A stretch of DNA of 64,000 bases from Circinella minor (GCA_016758965.1 JAEPRB010000133.1:29620-93619), one strand, 5' to 3'; positions 1-11,492 are shown, counted from the first letter of the stretch. Made by a program: numbers and translations. The notes: generated from the letters alone by a model not told the origin.

Positions 1-326
1 GCAAAATATCATAATGTAGAAGAAACACCATGCCATCTTCCTAGATTTGAAAGCATTTATGGGGCGCGCACTGATGACCCTTATTCACTTGTTTCTCAGG
101 TATAGTTACACGTAATAGTTTATTTATCTAATTCTTGGAATACAATATTTTATAATATATTACATTGAGATACATACTATCATGTATAGATCACATATGC
201 AATTTTTATAGTTTATCACATAATCAGGCAAGAGAAATTGGTAGGCAAACTTCATGTAAATATACATTATTTAACAAAAGTGAATATAAAGCAATCAAGT
301 CATTAGTTGCTAACAAACATATGTAA
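1..326 (+). CDS. possible 3'-terminal exons of a truncated unknown gene
   Basis: Bases 1-99 are open from the window edge (AKYHNVEETPCHLPRFE at the start) and end at CAG followed by a GTATAG donor. A phase-0 acceptor (taatcag) opens 228-326, which continues in frame and stops at TAA 324-326. The joined tail would contain DDPYSLVSQAREIGRQ. I do not recognise the family. The open first exon and phase-consistent junction support it weakly; it may equally be a decayed fragment. The 5' end is outside the window. Confidence 0.3.
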
Positions 327-329
327 TAG

Positions 330-461
330 TTCCATCCAAATTTAAATGCGTTTGAAGAACGTCCAAAAATTAAGGCACACATTGCAACACTGCCTAAACA
401 AAAACCCGAGCTTATGACTAACTATGATATAATATCCTTAGATCAACAACTGGCTGAATAA
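330..461 (+). pseudogene. fragment resembling a glutathione S-transferase C-terminus
   Basis: After an AG at 328-329 an open frame runs 43 codons to TAA at 459-461. It contains PNLNAFEERPKIKAHIA, which recalls the C-terminal helices of glutathione S-transferases, where a pattern like 'PNLxAFxERxxxxPxIKAYL' is usual. There is no start codon and no upstream GST thioredoxin fold, so at most it is a last exon or a relic. The resemblance is by eye only. Confidence 0.25.
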
Positions 462-2424
462 AATATTTTGCAACAATAAATGGGCGCATGTAGCTATGCA
501 AAAAGCTGGCGATAACAAAACCGCTAATTAAGCTCTACTTTCTTCCGAGGATATGTTGTTACTTGGCAATATATATATATATATATACGTTACATCATGT
601 TTTCGTATACGTTTACCATAAGTCCATATTCACTCTATAACTTTTATCTCCTTTTCTTTTGTAATAAAAATCTAACATACGTATTGAATACCTTTATTTA
701 TTTATAGTTGATAGTTAAATAAAAATTTAGTATGATAGTATTTACTACGGTTCCAAAAACTTATTATTTTGTCACTTCATAAGTATTATACTTACATACA
801 CTAAAATGCTTTAGAACCTATGTGTTTCTCCTGATAGAATTAATTCTTTTATGAAAAACTTACATTGTTGCGATGCCATGTATCAGTATCATGTTGTCCT
901 TTGAAGAATACTGCTAATAGTCATTAAGTGGTGTCTTGTTTATACTTGATTTACAACCAAGTAGTAGTTTGTATTATAACAAAACTATATTCTTGAAACA
1001 TTTCTTTACAATAAATACAAAGTGTGGCTGTAATTACCTTTTTTTATTGTAGTGCCAGCTAGTTTTTCTCGTACATAATCTCATGTCTCTATAAAGTAGC
1101 ACATACTTATCCAAACAAAAAAGCTTCCTTTTTAATACAAAAAAATAATAATAGATATATAGCACAGTCCATGTTAAATGTGCACACCTCGTTGTTGATT
1201 AAGATAATTAAGGAATCTTTGACTGACACAGCCTGACACAAACATATCTTCAACAAACAAGCACCGAAGTGTGACACTAAATTTCTGTAAACGCTGCTAA
1301 TCTACCTATATTGACGCGCGCATATAGTTTTCATGTAAAAAAACACACAATAAACCGAGAGAAATACATTAAAAAATTAATGGTTTGTTAACCTTTAATA
1401 AAAAGATCTGTTTGCTAAATAATAGCCAATTTCTATATTATGGAAATGATGAAGATGTGGCATACATTATTGATATCATATATTTAAAAAAAGAAAAAAC
1501 AGGAACGCGTAGTACTCGCAGTTATATCTGTATTTAATACGAATATACCTATACATTATTTTAAGCAGGTGTAACGTTCTTTATTGTTGAAGAACTAACC
1601 ACTAATGTAGTTAACGTTGTCACCAACTAATTTTTTCTTGCTATTAACACTTACTATAAAGTATCGTCCTTATTTGTCTTTTTTCCCCTAAATACATTAA
1701 ATTTTACCAAACTTGCTTTTAAAAGATTAATATCATGACATACTATTTGTACATTTTTTGAAGACATATCAGTTGTATTTCCTTAATATATTACTATAAT
1801 AATATTATTATTATTATTATTTTATAGGTATATGTTATGTTAAAAAGCTATTCAAAAGAAAAACTGTGGAACTCTTAAATAAAAAGAAAATTGTACAGAA
1901 AGATTCACGGGGAAAAGATTATCGCTTATTTGCTGAGAAGCTTGTATCAGTTTGTTTGATGTATAAAAACCCCAATTTGGACAAGTTTCTTTTTTTTTTC
2001 TTAACAACAACAATAAAGCAAAAAAATAAATAAGATATAAATGCTATTAATAAGCTTAATATAGAAGAAAATGTTATTTATTCCGTTAATAATGGATGAG
2101 GAAGGGCAGACAATCACATTATTCAACAAAAAAAAGCATGGTGCGAACTCTGACCTGCAGTCATACTACATGCGCTTGTGCTTTTTGGTTCTACACTATT
2201 CTGTTTAATAACCTCAAAAAGAATATAATAAATGTACTACATGCCCAAGTAGAATGATATATTTTGCTACTACGTAACATATGTAGATATAAATAATACA
2301 TTTATTTCACAAACTAATAGAAAAACCTGGTGTGGTGTTACAATATCTGTAATAAAGAATAAGTCAGTGATAATTTAAAATTGTGGATGGCTAAAACAAA
2401 AGTGGCTCATTAATCTTACAAGAA
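462..2424. other. AT-rich gene-free stretch with coding relics
   Basis: No convincing gene. An (AT)n run lies near 571-586. Bases 1827-2030 are open in one frame after a 'tttatag' acceptor-like site and read LFKRKTVELLNKKKIVQKDS, then a charged tail. Bases 2093-2190 also have slightly higher GC and short open frames. These look like isolated decayed exons or transposon remains and I cannot name them. Confidence 0.4.
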
Positions 2425-2436
2425 ATATATAAAAGA
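2425..2436 (+). promoter_or_regulatory. TATA box of secreted peptide gene 1
   Basis: A TATATAAAAG match sits about 105 bp before the ATG at 2540. The other two family members also have a TATA-type element 60-105 bp before their ATG, which supports a shared core promoter design. Confidence 0.5.
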
Positions 2437-2539
2437 GAACAAAACGAAAAGAAGACTGTATTTTTTTCTGTATCATTTGCCTAACGTCAGCTCTTAGGCT
2501 TTCTTGTTTATAATACAAGGTTTTCTGAATATTTTTAAC

Positions 2540-2881
2540 ATGCTCAACAAATTTCAACCTTTATATATTTTGGCTATTCTTGTGAGCTTGATTAGTTGTA
2601 TGTCCATGCGTAAGTATTATACATAATATTGACTATGTGTTGTTATCAGCGCAACTTTGTTGAGAAAAAGAAAAAAAAACTCAACTGGCTAACAGCTCAT
2701 TTATAATTATATTCTATCCGTGTTGATGTTTGCTCATTGATTAGCTGCACTTGCTAAAAGAGGTGGTGGAGGCGGTATCTCTATTGGTGGTTCATCCGAT
2801 GGCATTTCTTCTTTTGATCTTGATCTTCAATCAGTACTTGTCGCTGTAACAGGAGGGGCATTTTACTTCATGTTCCAGTAA
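2540..2881 (+). CDS. small secreted Gly-rich protein, family member 1 (68 aa)
   Basis: Exons 2540-2609 and 2745-2881, joined in phase 1 across a GTAAGT...TTAG intron. Residues 1-26 form a classical signal peptide (hydrophobic YILAILVSLISC, then a likely cut after SMPALA). A KR dibasic pair and a Gly5 run follow directly, then a Ser/Gly stretch and a hydrophobic end, LDLQSVLVAVTGGAFYFMFQ. The intron position and phase match the first intron of the two downstream relatives. The C-terminal LDLQSVLV aligns with YLNVQNVIM and YFNVQNILM of the other two. This copy lacks their second intron and has a shorter Gly/Ser segment. Function unknown; secretion is predicted and maturation at KR is inference. 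No homologous family is known to me. Confidence 0.7.
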
Positions 2882-4753
2882 GGAGTACTATTTAACTCTA
2901 TCTTACAAGCGATATCTCGCTCAGATGCATGGATCATATATATTATTTCATTGTAACATTTTCAGATTATTTGTGCATATTTATATAATTACATAATAAT
3001 ATAAATATAAATAGTATTTAATTTTAATCATATCATAGTTATGTTTGTTATTAGTGCATTATTTGCATGTAGAAGATACGAGAAGTATACAATACTTTGC
3101 ATATAACAATACAATAAAATAAAATAAAAACATGTTAATTGATAGTATAAAGTAATATATATCTTAACAATGTAATTTTTGTATACTTTTGTGTTATATT
3201 CTGATCGAGCAATATAGCGGGCCAAAAATTATCGATGGTTTCATTTGTTACTGTTACGTATATATTGTGTTGTTTTACCAATTATGCACCTTTCCCGCCC
3301 CCATCAGAAACAAATCGACTGACTCGATACGATTATTATCTGTCTTTAGCCATAGTTTATATAAATGTTTGTATAAAATATTTTAGTTATAACTATTATA
3401 TATATGTGCGTTTTTAAAGGCACACAAATACAATCATGCATCTGTTGTTTTATTTAGCTAATACAAGTAACATGCCCCCTTGGTCAAATTGTAGAAAGCA
3501 TACACTACATTTTACTATAATAAACTAATAAGGTGGTATTTGTTTTTCTTTTGCTTCTACCTTTATTTCTTTTGTCATTATTCTCTAAGAAACTCCTAGA
3601 ATGGTTCATAATAGTACCATGGGACATTTGTCTTGCTTGCGTGTTTATAACCCAACACTATAAACTACGGCGATTTAGTAACAAAAGCTACATTATGAAA
3701 GCTTGTTCAATTTATAAAAACGTGACATCGCTGTAATAATGATCTTAATATAATTATTACAATTATAGGTATCTAGCATCTTGTTAAAAAATAATGAATC
3801 GAGACTGAAAGCTCAGCAGATAAGCATACTGCTTTTAGCAGCGACTTTTCGAAATTAACTTAAATAGTAAAATTCATAAAGTATTAAATATGAAAAAAAA
3901 AAGTTTGTTGGTAACACAGAGGGGTGTTTTTTTATCATGTTACAGATCATGTTTAGTCGTGTGATAAAAAAAATTGTAAGATTATTAGTACAATTTATAT
4001 ACGAGAACCAAATGTACGGCTTTAAGTGTTTCTGAAAAATAACCCTTGAAAGCTCATTGAGTAACGCTGACGAAAGGCGAGATCCGAAAAAATTTCTGAT
4101 CTGTGTAACAAACGAACAATTGTTTACTTGATAAAAATGCTGTGTAACGTTATATACAGTTAAAACAGCTAAAAAAACCAGGATGGTACACAATTACTTT
4201 TAATGAATTTGTCTAACGTGGCTTCTTTTATTATTAACTGTAGATACCTAGTTTTAACAGGTGAAGCAAACAGATATATGAAACCAGATAGATTTTTGCT
4301 TTTAATTACCCTTTTATACTTGTCTATTACATTACAGATTTTGCACATAAATAATGCCATCGATTTGCCAATATAAAAACTATCATGATAATAAAAAAAA
4401 TTTCTCTCCCCATGTTGCATGAGTAAAGAAAGCATTATTGTTTGCTAATATTTGTACAATTCATATACATTTAAAATTATCTTACGTTGGTACTATAATA
4501 CTATTAAAGAACAGCACAGCCTCAATACAGAGGTACAGTTGTATGCGCCGTAGTTTTTTAAATTACTATGTTTGACCATTTAGGTATGTCGCAGTCACAA
4601 GGACTGCACTGGTTTCCTTCTGTTAAGGGTTGTGCAACCATTAAATTCATATTGTACACTTCGTCCTCCTTTGAAACAATTATTTTCACAAGTTCGAGAA
4701 ATCAAGAATTTTCGAGTTTTCATGATATAAGCTCGGGATTTTTCATTTTTGTC
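2882..4753. other. AT-rich intergenic stretch
   Basis: Between peptide genes 1 and 2. Only AT-rich open frames without codon bias or recognisable domains were seen. No RNA gene recognised. Confidence 0.6.
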
Positions 4754-4769
4754 AATATATATATATAAG
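4754..4769 (+). promoter_or_regulatory. TATA box of secreted peptide gene 2
   Basis: An (AT)n-TATAAGG element lies about 90 bp upstream of the ATG at 4858 and is followed by a pyrimidine-rich leader (cctcttctttcttttg), typical of a strongly transcribed fungal gene. Confidence 0.5.
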
Positions 4770-4857
4770 GGCAACGATTGAAATTGACAGCCTCTTCTTT
4801 CTTTTGTTTTTACTTTTCAATACATATTGTTATACTATTACACCAAGACTCAAAATC

Positions 4858-5320
4858 ATGCGCTTTTATCTTTTAGCTTTCTTTACCCTGATCTACTTGA
4901 CCCAATGTATGTTTATAATGTATTTTTTATTATATATCACTATGTACAGTTTACTGACCATTTGTTTATATCTATCTTTACTTTCTTTTAGTCACAATGG
5001 CTGGTAAGGGTAGCAGCGGTGGAGGTGGAGGTGGTGATAACAGCAGCGGTAGCAGTAAGTAGAGAAATATATATCGGAACATCTTTCTTTCTACTACTTC
5101 AATAAGAGAATCGCTACGACTCATCTTTTTATTACAAATATGAATAGGTGGTGGCGGTGGCAGTGTTGGCGGTGGCGGTGGCAGCTCCGGTCAAAATGCC
5201 ACTCAATCAGCAGCTATGTCTATGTATGCTGCTCCGAACTCACAAACTTACCTGAATGTTCAAAACGTCATTATGGCTGCGGCTGTGCTAGCTCTTGCAC
5301 AAAATCATCTTTCCCACTAA
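4858..5320 (+). CDS. small secreted Gly/Ser-rich protein, family member 2 (94 aa)
   Basis: Exons 4858-4906, 4992-5054 and 5148-5320; both introns are phase 1 (GTATGT and GTAAGT donors). The frame closes exactly at 95 codons including stop. Residues 1-16 (MRFYLLAFFTLIYLTQ) are a signal peptide core, followed by TMAGKG. The middle (about residues 20-53) is almost pure Gly/Ser with one DNSS. The C-terminal module contains SMYAAPNSQTYLNVQNVIM, then an Ala/Leu-rich hydrophobic stretch ending QNHLSH. This module is clearly homologous to member 3 (PNAQSYFNVQNILM...GQNYL). The C-terminus could be a membrane-active or self-assembling helix; that is inference. No known family recognised. Confidence 0.8.
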
Positions 5321-5917
5321 TTTTATAATATATTCTTGTTGTACACTATCTTAATTATGTAATTAAAAAAATATTGAATATTAACCCATATTTTGGTATT
5401 ATATACAAAACGTTCATTGTAGTGTTGCAACAAACTTCTATAAGATCAATATATGCTTTGTTAATTATTATTGTGAAATCTAGATTTACTATCAAAGATA
5501 AATCGAAAGGCTTTAATTACCGTGTATTCTTTTTGTCTTGAGTACCTAGATCATTCTTATTAATTATTGTAACACTGTCATTAGTAATTGATGTTAGGAC
5601 AACAGATATAGTTTCTCGTTTACAAATATACGTTTCATTGTAGTTTTAATTCAATGTCTCAAATAAAAAGTAGATTAAAGCTTATTTTAGAGAGAAAAAT
5701 GACCAAATGAATGCTGCGTCGAAATAAAACATATACGCTCGAGTCCAATACTGTCAGACAAAGGGATATAAAAAACTCTAAGACGATAAGGAAAAAAATG
5801 TTAAAGGAAAGAATAAAGTAGAAGAACTAAAATAAAGAAAAGCGGTTGTAGAGAATTCTAGAGGCGCTTTTTTTTTTTGTATGGTATGGCATATAAAAGG
5901 AAGACGATGAAATAAAG
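5321..5917. other. intergenic, no gene seen
   Basis: 3' flank of peptide gene 2 and the tail-side flank of the minus-strand ORF at 5918. AT-rich; nothing recognisable. Confidence 0.6.
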
Positions 5918-6469
5918 TTAAATTACTTCATGAGGTGATGCAGCGGTCGTACTGTTATTAGTATTGTTATTGATGGTAATGGTGGTAGTTGCTACTGTAT
6001 TGTTGTTGGTGTAAGCAAATGGGGGGGGATGATACTTCACCAGATTGTATCCAGTTGCGGAAGAGTCTTCCAGGATCGGGATCTTGAATGTTGGTAAAAT
6101 CTTCACTTGGGTGGCAGTTGAAGTTAATACAGTATTATAAAGTATATCACATAGTTGAGACCATATCCTATTCCAATATTGTTGGTGTCGTTGTTCTTGT
6201 GGTGGTTTTTTTGGTAGCTTGTTTAGTACATATAAGATAGGGTCAATAGTGGCAGTAAGAGGTACTTCGAGTATATCATGTAAATCAAAACATTTGATTA
6301 TGTGATCAGGTGTGGTAACATCATCATCACGGTTGCGCAAGCAAAGTACAGGTTTTTCTGGAAGAAAAACAATGTGCTGACAAACTACGCGGCTTCTTTC
6401 CCTTGGCGTCATAGGTAACCATAAAATTGGGTCAAATAAAAAGTAAGATAACAGATATCCAGTTGCCAT
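5918..6469 (-). CDS. unknown protein or terminal exon (183 aa open frame)
   Basis: An open frame of 183 residues from ATG at 6469 to TAA at 5918-5920. The start has a hydrophobic segment (YLLSYFLFDPILWLP), then PRERSRVV, then a low-complexity Asn/Thr tail. In frame it extends upstream to an acceptor-like site (cacatag) that would start an exon at 6488 and add RRDFFIG, so this may be the last exon of a longer membrane protein. No phase-compatible upstream exon could be settled; the hydrophobic frame at 6625-6846 is a candidate but does not join in phase. Long ungapped coding text in such AT-rich DNA argues that it is real. Family not recognised. Confidence 0.5.
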   Translation of the reverse strand: MATGYLLSYFLFDPILWLPMTPRERSRVVCQHIVFLPEKPVLCLRNRDDDVTTPDHIIKCFDLHDILEVPLTATIDPILYVLNKLPKKPPQEQRHQQYWNRIWSQLCDILYNTVLTSTATQVKILPTFKIPILEDSSATGYNLVKYHPPPFAYTNNNTVATTTITINNNTNNSTTAASPHEVI

Positions 6470-6488
6470 TCCAATGAAGAAGTCCCGT

Positions 6489-7760
6489 CTATGTGATCAA
6501 AAAAATAAGATTGACACTAAAAAAATTTTGATCTCAAAAGGTTCTAGAAGATTAAGCGCTACAGCACTTATGGTCAGATCGACTTCTGAATAATTTTTCT
6601 AAATGATTTTGCTCATACAAAAAGTCATAAAAGTTTACCAGACAAGATAGCTATAGTAAAACATGACATTTGATAAAAAAAATAATCATGTACGTATACC
6701 CTCGCTTGTACACCAAGGAAGAGCAGCAATACCGTGTAATACATAAGTACTTTACATACTAATTTTATTGAAGCCGAAACATTCGCGCTATATAATCTGA
6801 AAAATATCTTTAATGTGTATGATAAATCATGTAGACATTTATGCATTAGTTCAATGTAAGATATTCTATTAGGTAAAGCTATGATTCACTAAATAAAAAA
6901 ATTGACTCCAAGAGAATTCCAACAAAGTATATAAAACTGTACTTTACATAAGAAGGACATTTCGCTAATCAGCTACCACTTACAAGGAAAATTGTATATA
7001 TATAACTGTAGGTTAAAGATTTATATTATATACATATTATTCAAAAAGTAAAGTATAATTTTGATAGTGTGGCTAAATACATGTGGCGTCAACGGGATAA
7101 ATACTTCATATCCACACAGTATATGTTACCTGCACATCCAGTTTTCTCATCATGAGCTCATCAAGTTATACTATAAGCATCAATTTTTTGCTTTGGCCTA
7201 TTATCTCCTGACGAATGATTATAGTCTATTTACTACTTTAATACAGTCGGTAGTAAAAAAAAAACCATACATCAGTAAAAATTTCAATTTTGTTAACCAA
7301 GTAAATATAATGGCACGAAAAAGTTGTAATTTGATTAGTGTAGTATTGCTACAAATTATACCAGTCATTCGACGAAAGCTTTTTCCCAAACTTGTGTTAG
7401 AGGATAAAACAAAAGATGTTTTTTAAATATTCTTCTTCTTGGTTCTCGTTTTGAACTCATTGCAGATACCGACGATGTTTGTGTAACTTGGTGTTTTTAT
7501 TCACCAATATAAATATACGATACGACCTAAAACTTTATCAAACACATGTTTTTATTTTTATTTCTGCGCCACACCGATAACCTGTGTGTAACAAAATGAT
7601 GACACTATATTCATTTTACCAAGCTACCTGAGCCACTCACCATAGAACCTAGCAAGAAATTTTAGTCTAAACACCACATGAACACGGAAACAATCGATGC
7701 TGAGTTAACATGATATTATTCACAAGGTGAACCCCAGATAAATATATATATATATATATT
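6489..7760. other. intergenic, no firm gene
   Basis: Contains a hydrophobic minus-strand frame (6625-6846) and a plus-strand open frame near 7061-7426 that lacks an ATG start. Neither shows a domain. AT dinucleotide tracts occur near 7742-7760. Confidence 0.5.
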
Positions 7761-7764
7761 AAAA

Positions 7765-7774
7765 TATAAAAAGG
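7765..7774 (+). promoter_or_regulatory. TATA box of secreted peptide gene 3
   Basis: TATAAAAAGG about 65 bp upstream of the ATG at 7837, preceded by an (AT)n run; same arrangement as in the other family members. Confidence 0.55.
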
Positions 7775-7836
7775 GATGGTTTTTTTCTATGCATAAACAA
7801 ATAATTTATCTTTCTTATCAAATCAACAACATCATA

Positions 7837-8295
7837 ATGCGTTACTCAATTTTATTGTTTTTACTTGCGATTGTGTATTTGATGCAAGGTATGCATGATT
7901 TAACTTTTTATTATTTTTGAACATATATAAAAGATGGGTTTTTTTTTTACTATATAGTCTCTACAGCCAGTCCAGCCGGTGGCAGTGGTCGTGGTGGAAG
8001 CAGTGGTGGTGGTGGACGCCCTGGCCGTGGTGGAAGCAGTGGTGGAAGCAGTGATGGTGGTGGACGCCCTGGCCGTGGTGGCGCAGGAGGGGGTATGTAT
8101 AATACGTAATAATGATTAGCATAAAAAAAAGACGGCAATTGTCAACATTATTAAATATTAAATCTTATTCTAGGTAATTCAGCAGCGAACTCTATGTACT
8201 CTGTACCAAACGCACAATCATACTTCAATGTTCAAAATATCTTAATGATTACTGGTGTGTTTGTTCTCGGTCAAAATTATTTACCCCGACGCTAA
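7837..8295 (+). CDS. small secreted Gly-rich protein, family member 3 (102 aa)
   Basis: Exons 7837-7888, 7958-8092 and 8174-8295; both introns phase 1, exactly as in member 2, and the frame closes at 103 codons including stop. Residues 1-17 (MRYSILLFLLAIVYLMQ) are a signal peptide core. The central 45 residues are Gly/Ser/Arg-rich with the block GGGRPGRGG repeated twice, which looks like an internal duplication. The C-terminal module contains NSMYSVPNAQSYFNVQNILM, then ITGVFVLGQNYLPRR. The basic RPGR repeats make this copy strongly cationic, unlike member 2. A second acceptor a few bases downstream of 7957 is possible and would drop a few residues. Function unknown. Confidence 0.8.
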
Positions 8296-8374
8296 AAAAT
8301 CAAGAGAGCCAGTACCAATTTTCCTATCCCTCGACTATACTCTCCCCGCCACATAGAAGATATAATATAAACAA

Positions 8375-10293
8375 TTGTAATAGAGGATTACTACATGGGC
8401 TACAAAATTAGTAGGGTACTTTAGTAACTTGTAGCCCATCTCGTCTACTTGCCACATATAGATTCTGTAGCCCGCGTCGTCCAATTATTTGTAGCCTACC
8501 TCGTCTAATTTTTCGTAACCTATTTCATCAATCCTTTTTTTTAATAAATAAAGATAGATCTTTCATATCATATAGCTGATATTTTTTTTATTTGATAATT
8601 TTGAGAATAAAATTATCAAAATAATGAATTACATTGTTACTACGTTTTTACATAATAACAGCACTTACATTATATTATAGTAAAATTACTTTGTGCTATA
8701 CCTCTTCCATTTTTGACACTTTTTAGACGACTTTTTAATTTTTACATAGAAAAAAAGAACTTTATATTTTATTTTTTATACTTCTTGTAATGCTCAGTAG
8801 TTCTGCTTAGTATATATTCTACCATATTATAATCGTCCTTGCCAAAGCGCACATCATTATTTATGTGTATTAAGAATAAAACACAGTATTTTTATCGTTA
8901 TATATTATATCTGTAGTACCACTCATAAAACACATACGTATTTTAGCATGAAGAAACAATAAATCAATATCTTTTAAATAGTTTTAAAACTTTATTATTT
9001 TTCTTAATCTCAATTACAAAGATTATCATGGTACAAACATGAACAAAACTGACTATGAGACTTTGAACGAAGCATATGATGATGTTCAAAATTTTATACA
9101 CCAACAAGTATTTACTATTATCAAACGTCTCAGCAACCAGTGCTCTTGTACTTTCGATTGTTTTTATACAGGGCCAATGCAAAATTATATAAAAATAATA
9201 AGAATGGTAATAAGAAAGGACATTGTGATTTGAAGACGATAGATCCATTTTTATTCAGTAGAGCAAAACAATCTTTGAGCAATGATAAACAATCTATAGT
9301 AATTTTTTAGACTTAAAAGTTTTATTATTCTTTGCTATTAAATTAATTTTATACGTGCTTCAACAATTTTTTATAAATCAAAAAATTCTTAGCAGTTATT
9401 TAAAGTGAAAAGGAAAATATAAACTATGTACTGTATACGTGGTCAAAAAATAAAAATTTGTTTTCTTTATTTATCAGAGAAACATATATCGCATTGCTCT
9501 TTATACTTTATTAAACTAAATATTTTTACTTTTTATATGTAGATGCGACCAAAAAAGCTGATATAGTATATAGAACATATCAAGATAAACATGGTTTTAC
9601 TATATAAAACTTTTCTATATCGCACATCAAGAAAGAGTAATTGGATATAGGAAATTATTGTCTCACCCATGAAGACCAACAATAAGTAGTGAAAGTTTAC
9701 AACGAGGTTACATGATATCCGTAAGCGTAGGCATAGTATGGGCACTATTCCATTGGTATAGCATAAATACTGAGTAAAAAATCCACAATCAGTTTAGAAG
9801 TGGGAAACTACCAAGACAATAATACATAAATCTACCACCACCAATAGAAGTAATGATGCCTACCTAACCCTCAATCTTTCAAAATGCAACTGCCAGGACC
9901 GTCTTCTCCACCCACTTCTATTATTAGAGCCTCTACTTCCTCTCTCTTTTTTTTTTACATTTTTATGCTACATTTCTCTGTATTTACATCTTTATTTCAA
10001 CATATATTATTCTTACTATTTTTATTTTCATATTCTTGTTAGTGATGTTCTCGTTACCATTTATTGTTATTATTATTTTATTTTCAAATAATAGTTTATC
10101 TTATAATATCAATCTTTCTCAGTAATATAACTTCTATCACAAAAAAAAAAGAGAAAAAAGGGTTGATGAAATAGGTTACAAAAAATTAGACGTAGACGAG
10201 ATGGGCTACAAGTTACTGAAGTACCCTATTAATTTTGTAGCCCATGTGGTCTGACTTTGAAATTTGTAACCCATGTAGCCATCCTTTTGTAAT
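8375..10293. mobile_element. transposon-like unit with long inverted repeats
   Basis: The left arm (about 8385-8541) and right arm (about 10155-10283) are imperfect inverted copies of each other. They share the text acatgggctacaaaatta, then a stretch around tagggtact, then gtagcccatctcgtctac, then a gtaacctatttcatcaa end. Each arm contains a perfect 11-bp hairpin, ATGGGCTACAA/TTGTAGCCCAT (8395-8405 with 8429-8439; 10201-10211 with 10235-10245). TTGTAAT occurs just outside both ends (8375-8381 and 10287-10293) and could be a target-site duplication. The 1.6 kb interior is AT-rich without a recognisable transposase; one short ATG frame exists at 9039-9233. Best read as a non-autonomous or decayed DNA transposon of unknown superfamily. 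Confidence 0.6.
8431..8538 (+). repeat. short tandem array of about 24-bp units in the left arm
   Basis: GTAGCC-type units begin at 8431, 8467, 8491 and 8515, so the last three start 24 bp apart and the first unit is 36 bp. The shared core is GTAGCC, then a TCGTC block, then aatt. The right arm carries fewer units, which explains the different arm lengths. Confidence 0.6.
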
Positions 10294-11448
10294 GTATTCC
10301 CCTCATTCTTCCTTATTCTTATATACATTCTTTACAAGTAAAAATACTATAAGTTATTGGTCTTTTTTTGCCAACAGATGATAATGGGTAATGGTGTCTG
10401 ACACTCCTCGGTTTCTTGTGATTCGCAAAAAGTTGGGACAACTGTATGTGTTATGCAGCCATTGGGAGTGATAACTCTTTGCTTTTGTTTTAATAAGATA
10501 GGGTTCATTGTATAGTAATAATATTTTAAATTGATAACAAGTTCTTGCTCTAAATACTTCTCCTACACAGCAGAAGTATATTTTATTGAATGACCTTACT
10601 AGCAAAGATGTAAACATTGTCATGGACCCCACTAGCTATTGTTTTTCTTATCATTGTCGAGCGGTGCATATAGCATTTATGGGAACGCTATTTTGTTCTG
10701 ACGTAATACAGGTTATCATGCCATTTACGGATGAATGACAGAGTTTCGAATCATAAGCCGTCAGCAGGCAAAAAAAAGTTATTTTTAAAATCCCTTTTAT
10801 ATCAATAATAAAGCTGTTCCAGTAGTTTAGATACACTAAAATCACATGGTGATCAAGTAAAATTACAGATCTGTTATTACAGTGTATGACATAATGATTT
10901 ATCAGTTTTGAAGAGAATGTTTATATAAATACTTCCAGCATATAATATACTCCTATTCTCAGTCAACAAGTACGTAAAAATATTTATAGTGTGTAAAATC
11001 ATCTTCAAAATTCTTTACGTTTTAGTCTTTCCAAAATTTTATAGCGACCCTATTTTTGTGAGAATATAGTAACAAGTGATATATATGTACCAGCCAAGGA
11101 TGGTACAGAGAAACTAATCGAAAGAAGCTTTCTAATAATGAAATATACCGTGGTGTAAAGAATTACTATGCAATGTACAATTATCATCAGTCGACTTAAT
11201 ATGCTAAAGATGAACATTTGATTAATTGCTCATATATGTAAATAATAACAGTGATATACAAACAAAAAAAATTGAAGTATTTTTAGGAGAAGGGAAAAGA
11301 AGAAAGAAAAAATTAAATACACAAATAAATAATAATAAAGAGCTCCATTTAATATATATTATAAGTTGGTCGTTCATTTTGAAAGATTCTTTCTTTTTCT
11401 TTTATTTATACATTGAATTTTTTATACTGAATTATATCACACGACAGA
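10294..11448. other. intergenic with possible coding relics
   Basis: Minus-strand open frames at 10354-10632 and 10651-10845 have somewhat higher GC than their surroundings but no recognisable domain. They may be remains of a mobile element. A poly-A run of about 31 bases lies at 11458-11488, just right of this stretch. Confidence 0.4.
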
Positions 11449-11456
11449 ATGGTAAC

Positions 11457-11492
<36 letters not shown>

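Noticed and set aside
7950..8138. Pro/Arg-rich minus-strand ORF
   Set aside because: It is the reverse complement of the Gly/Arg-rich exon of secreted peptide gene 3.
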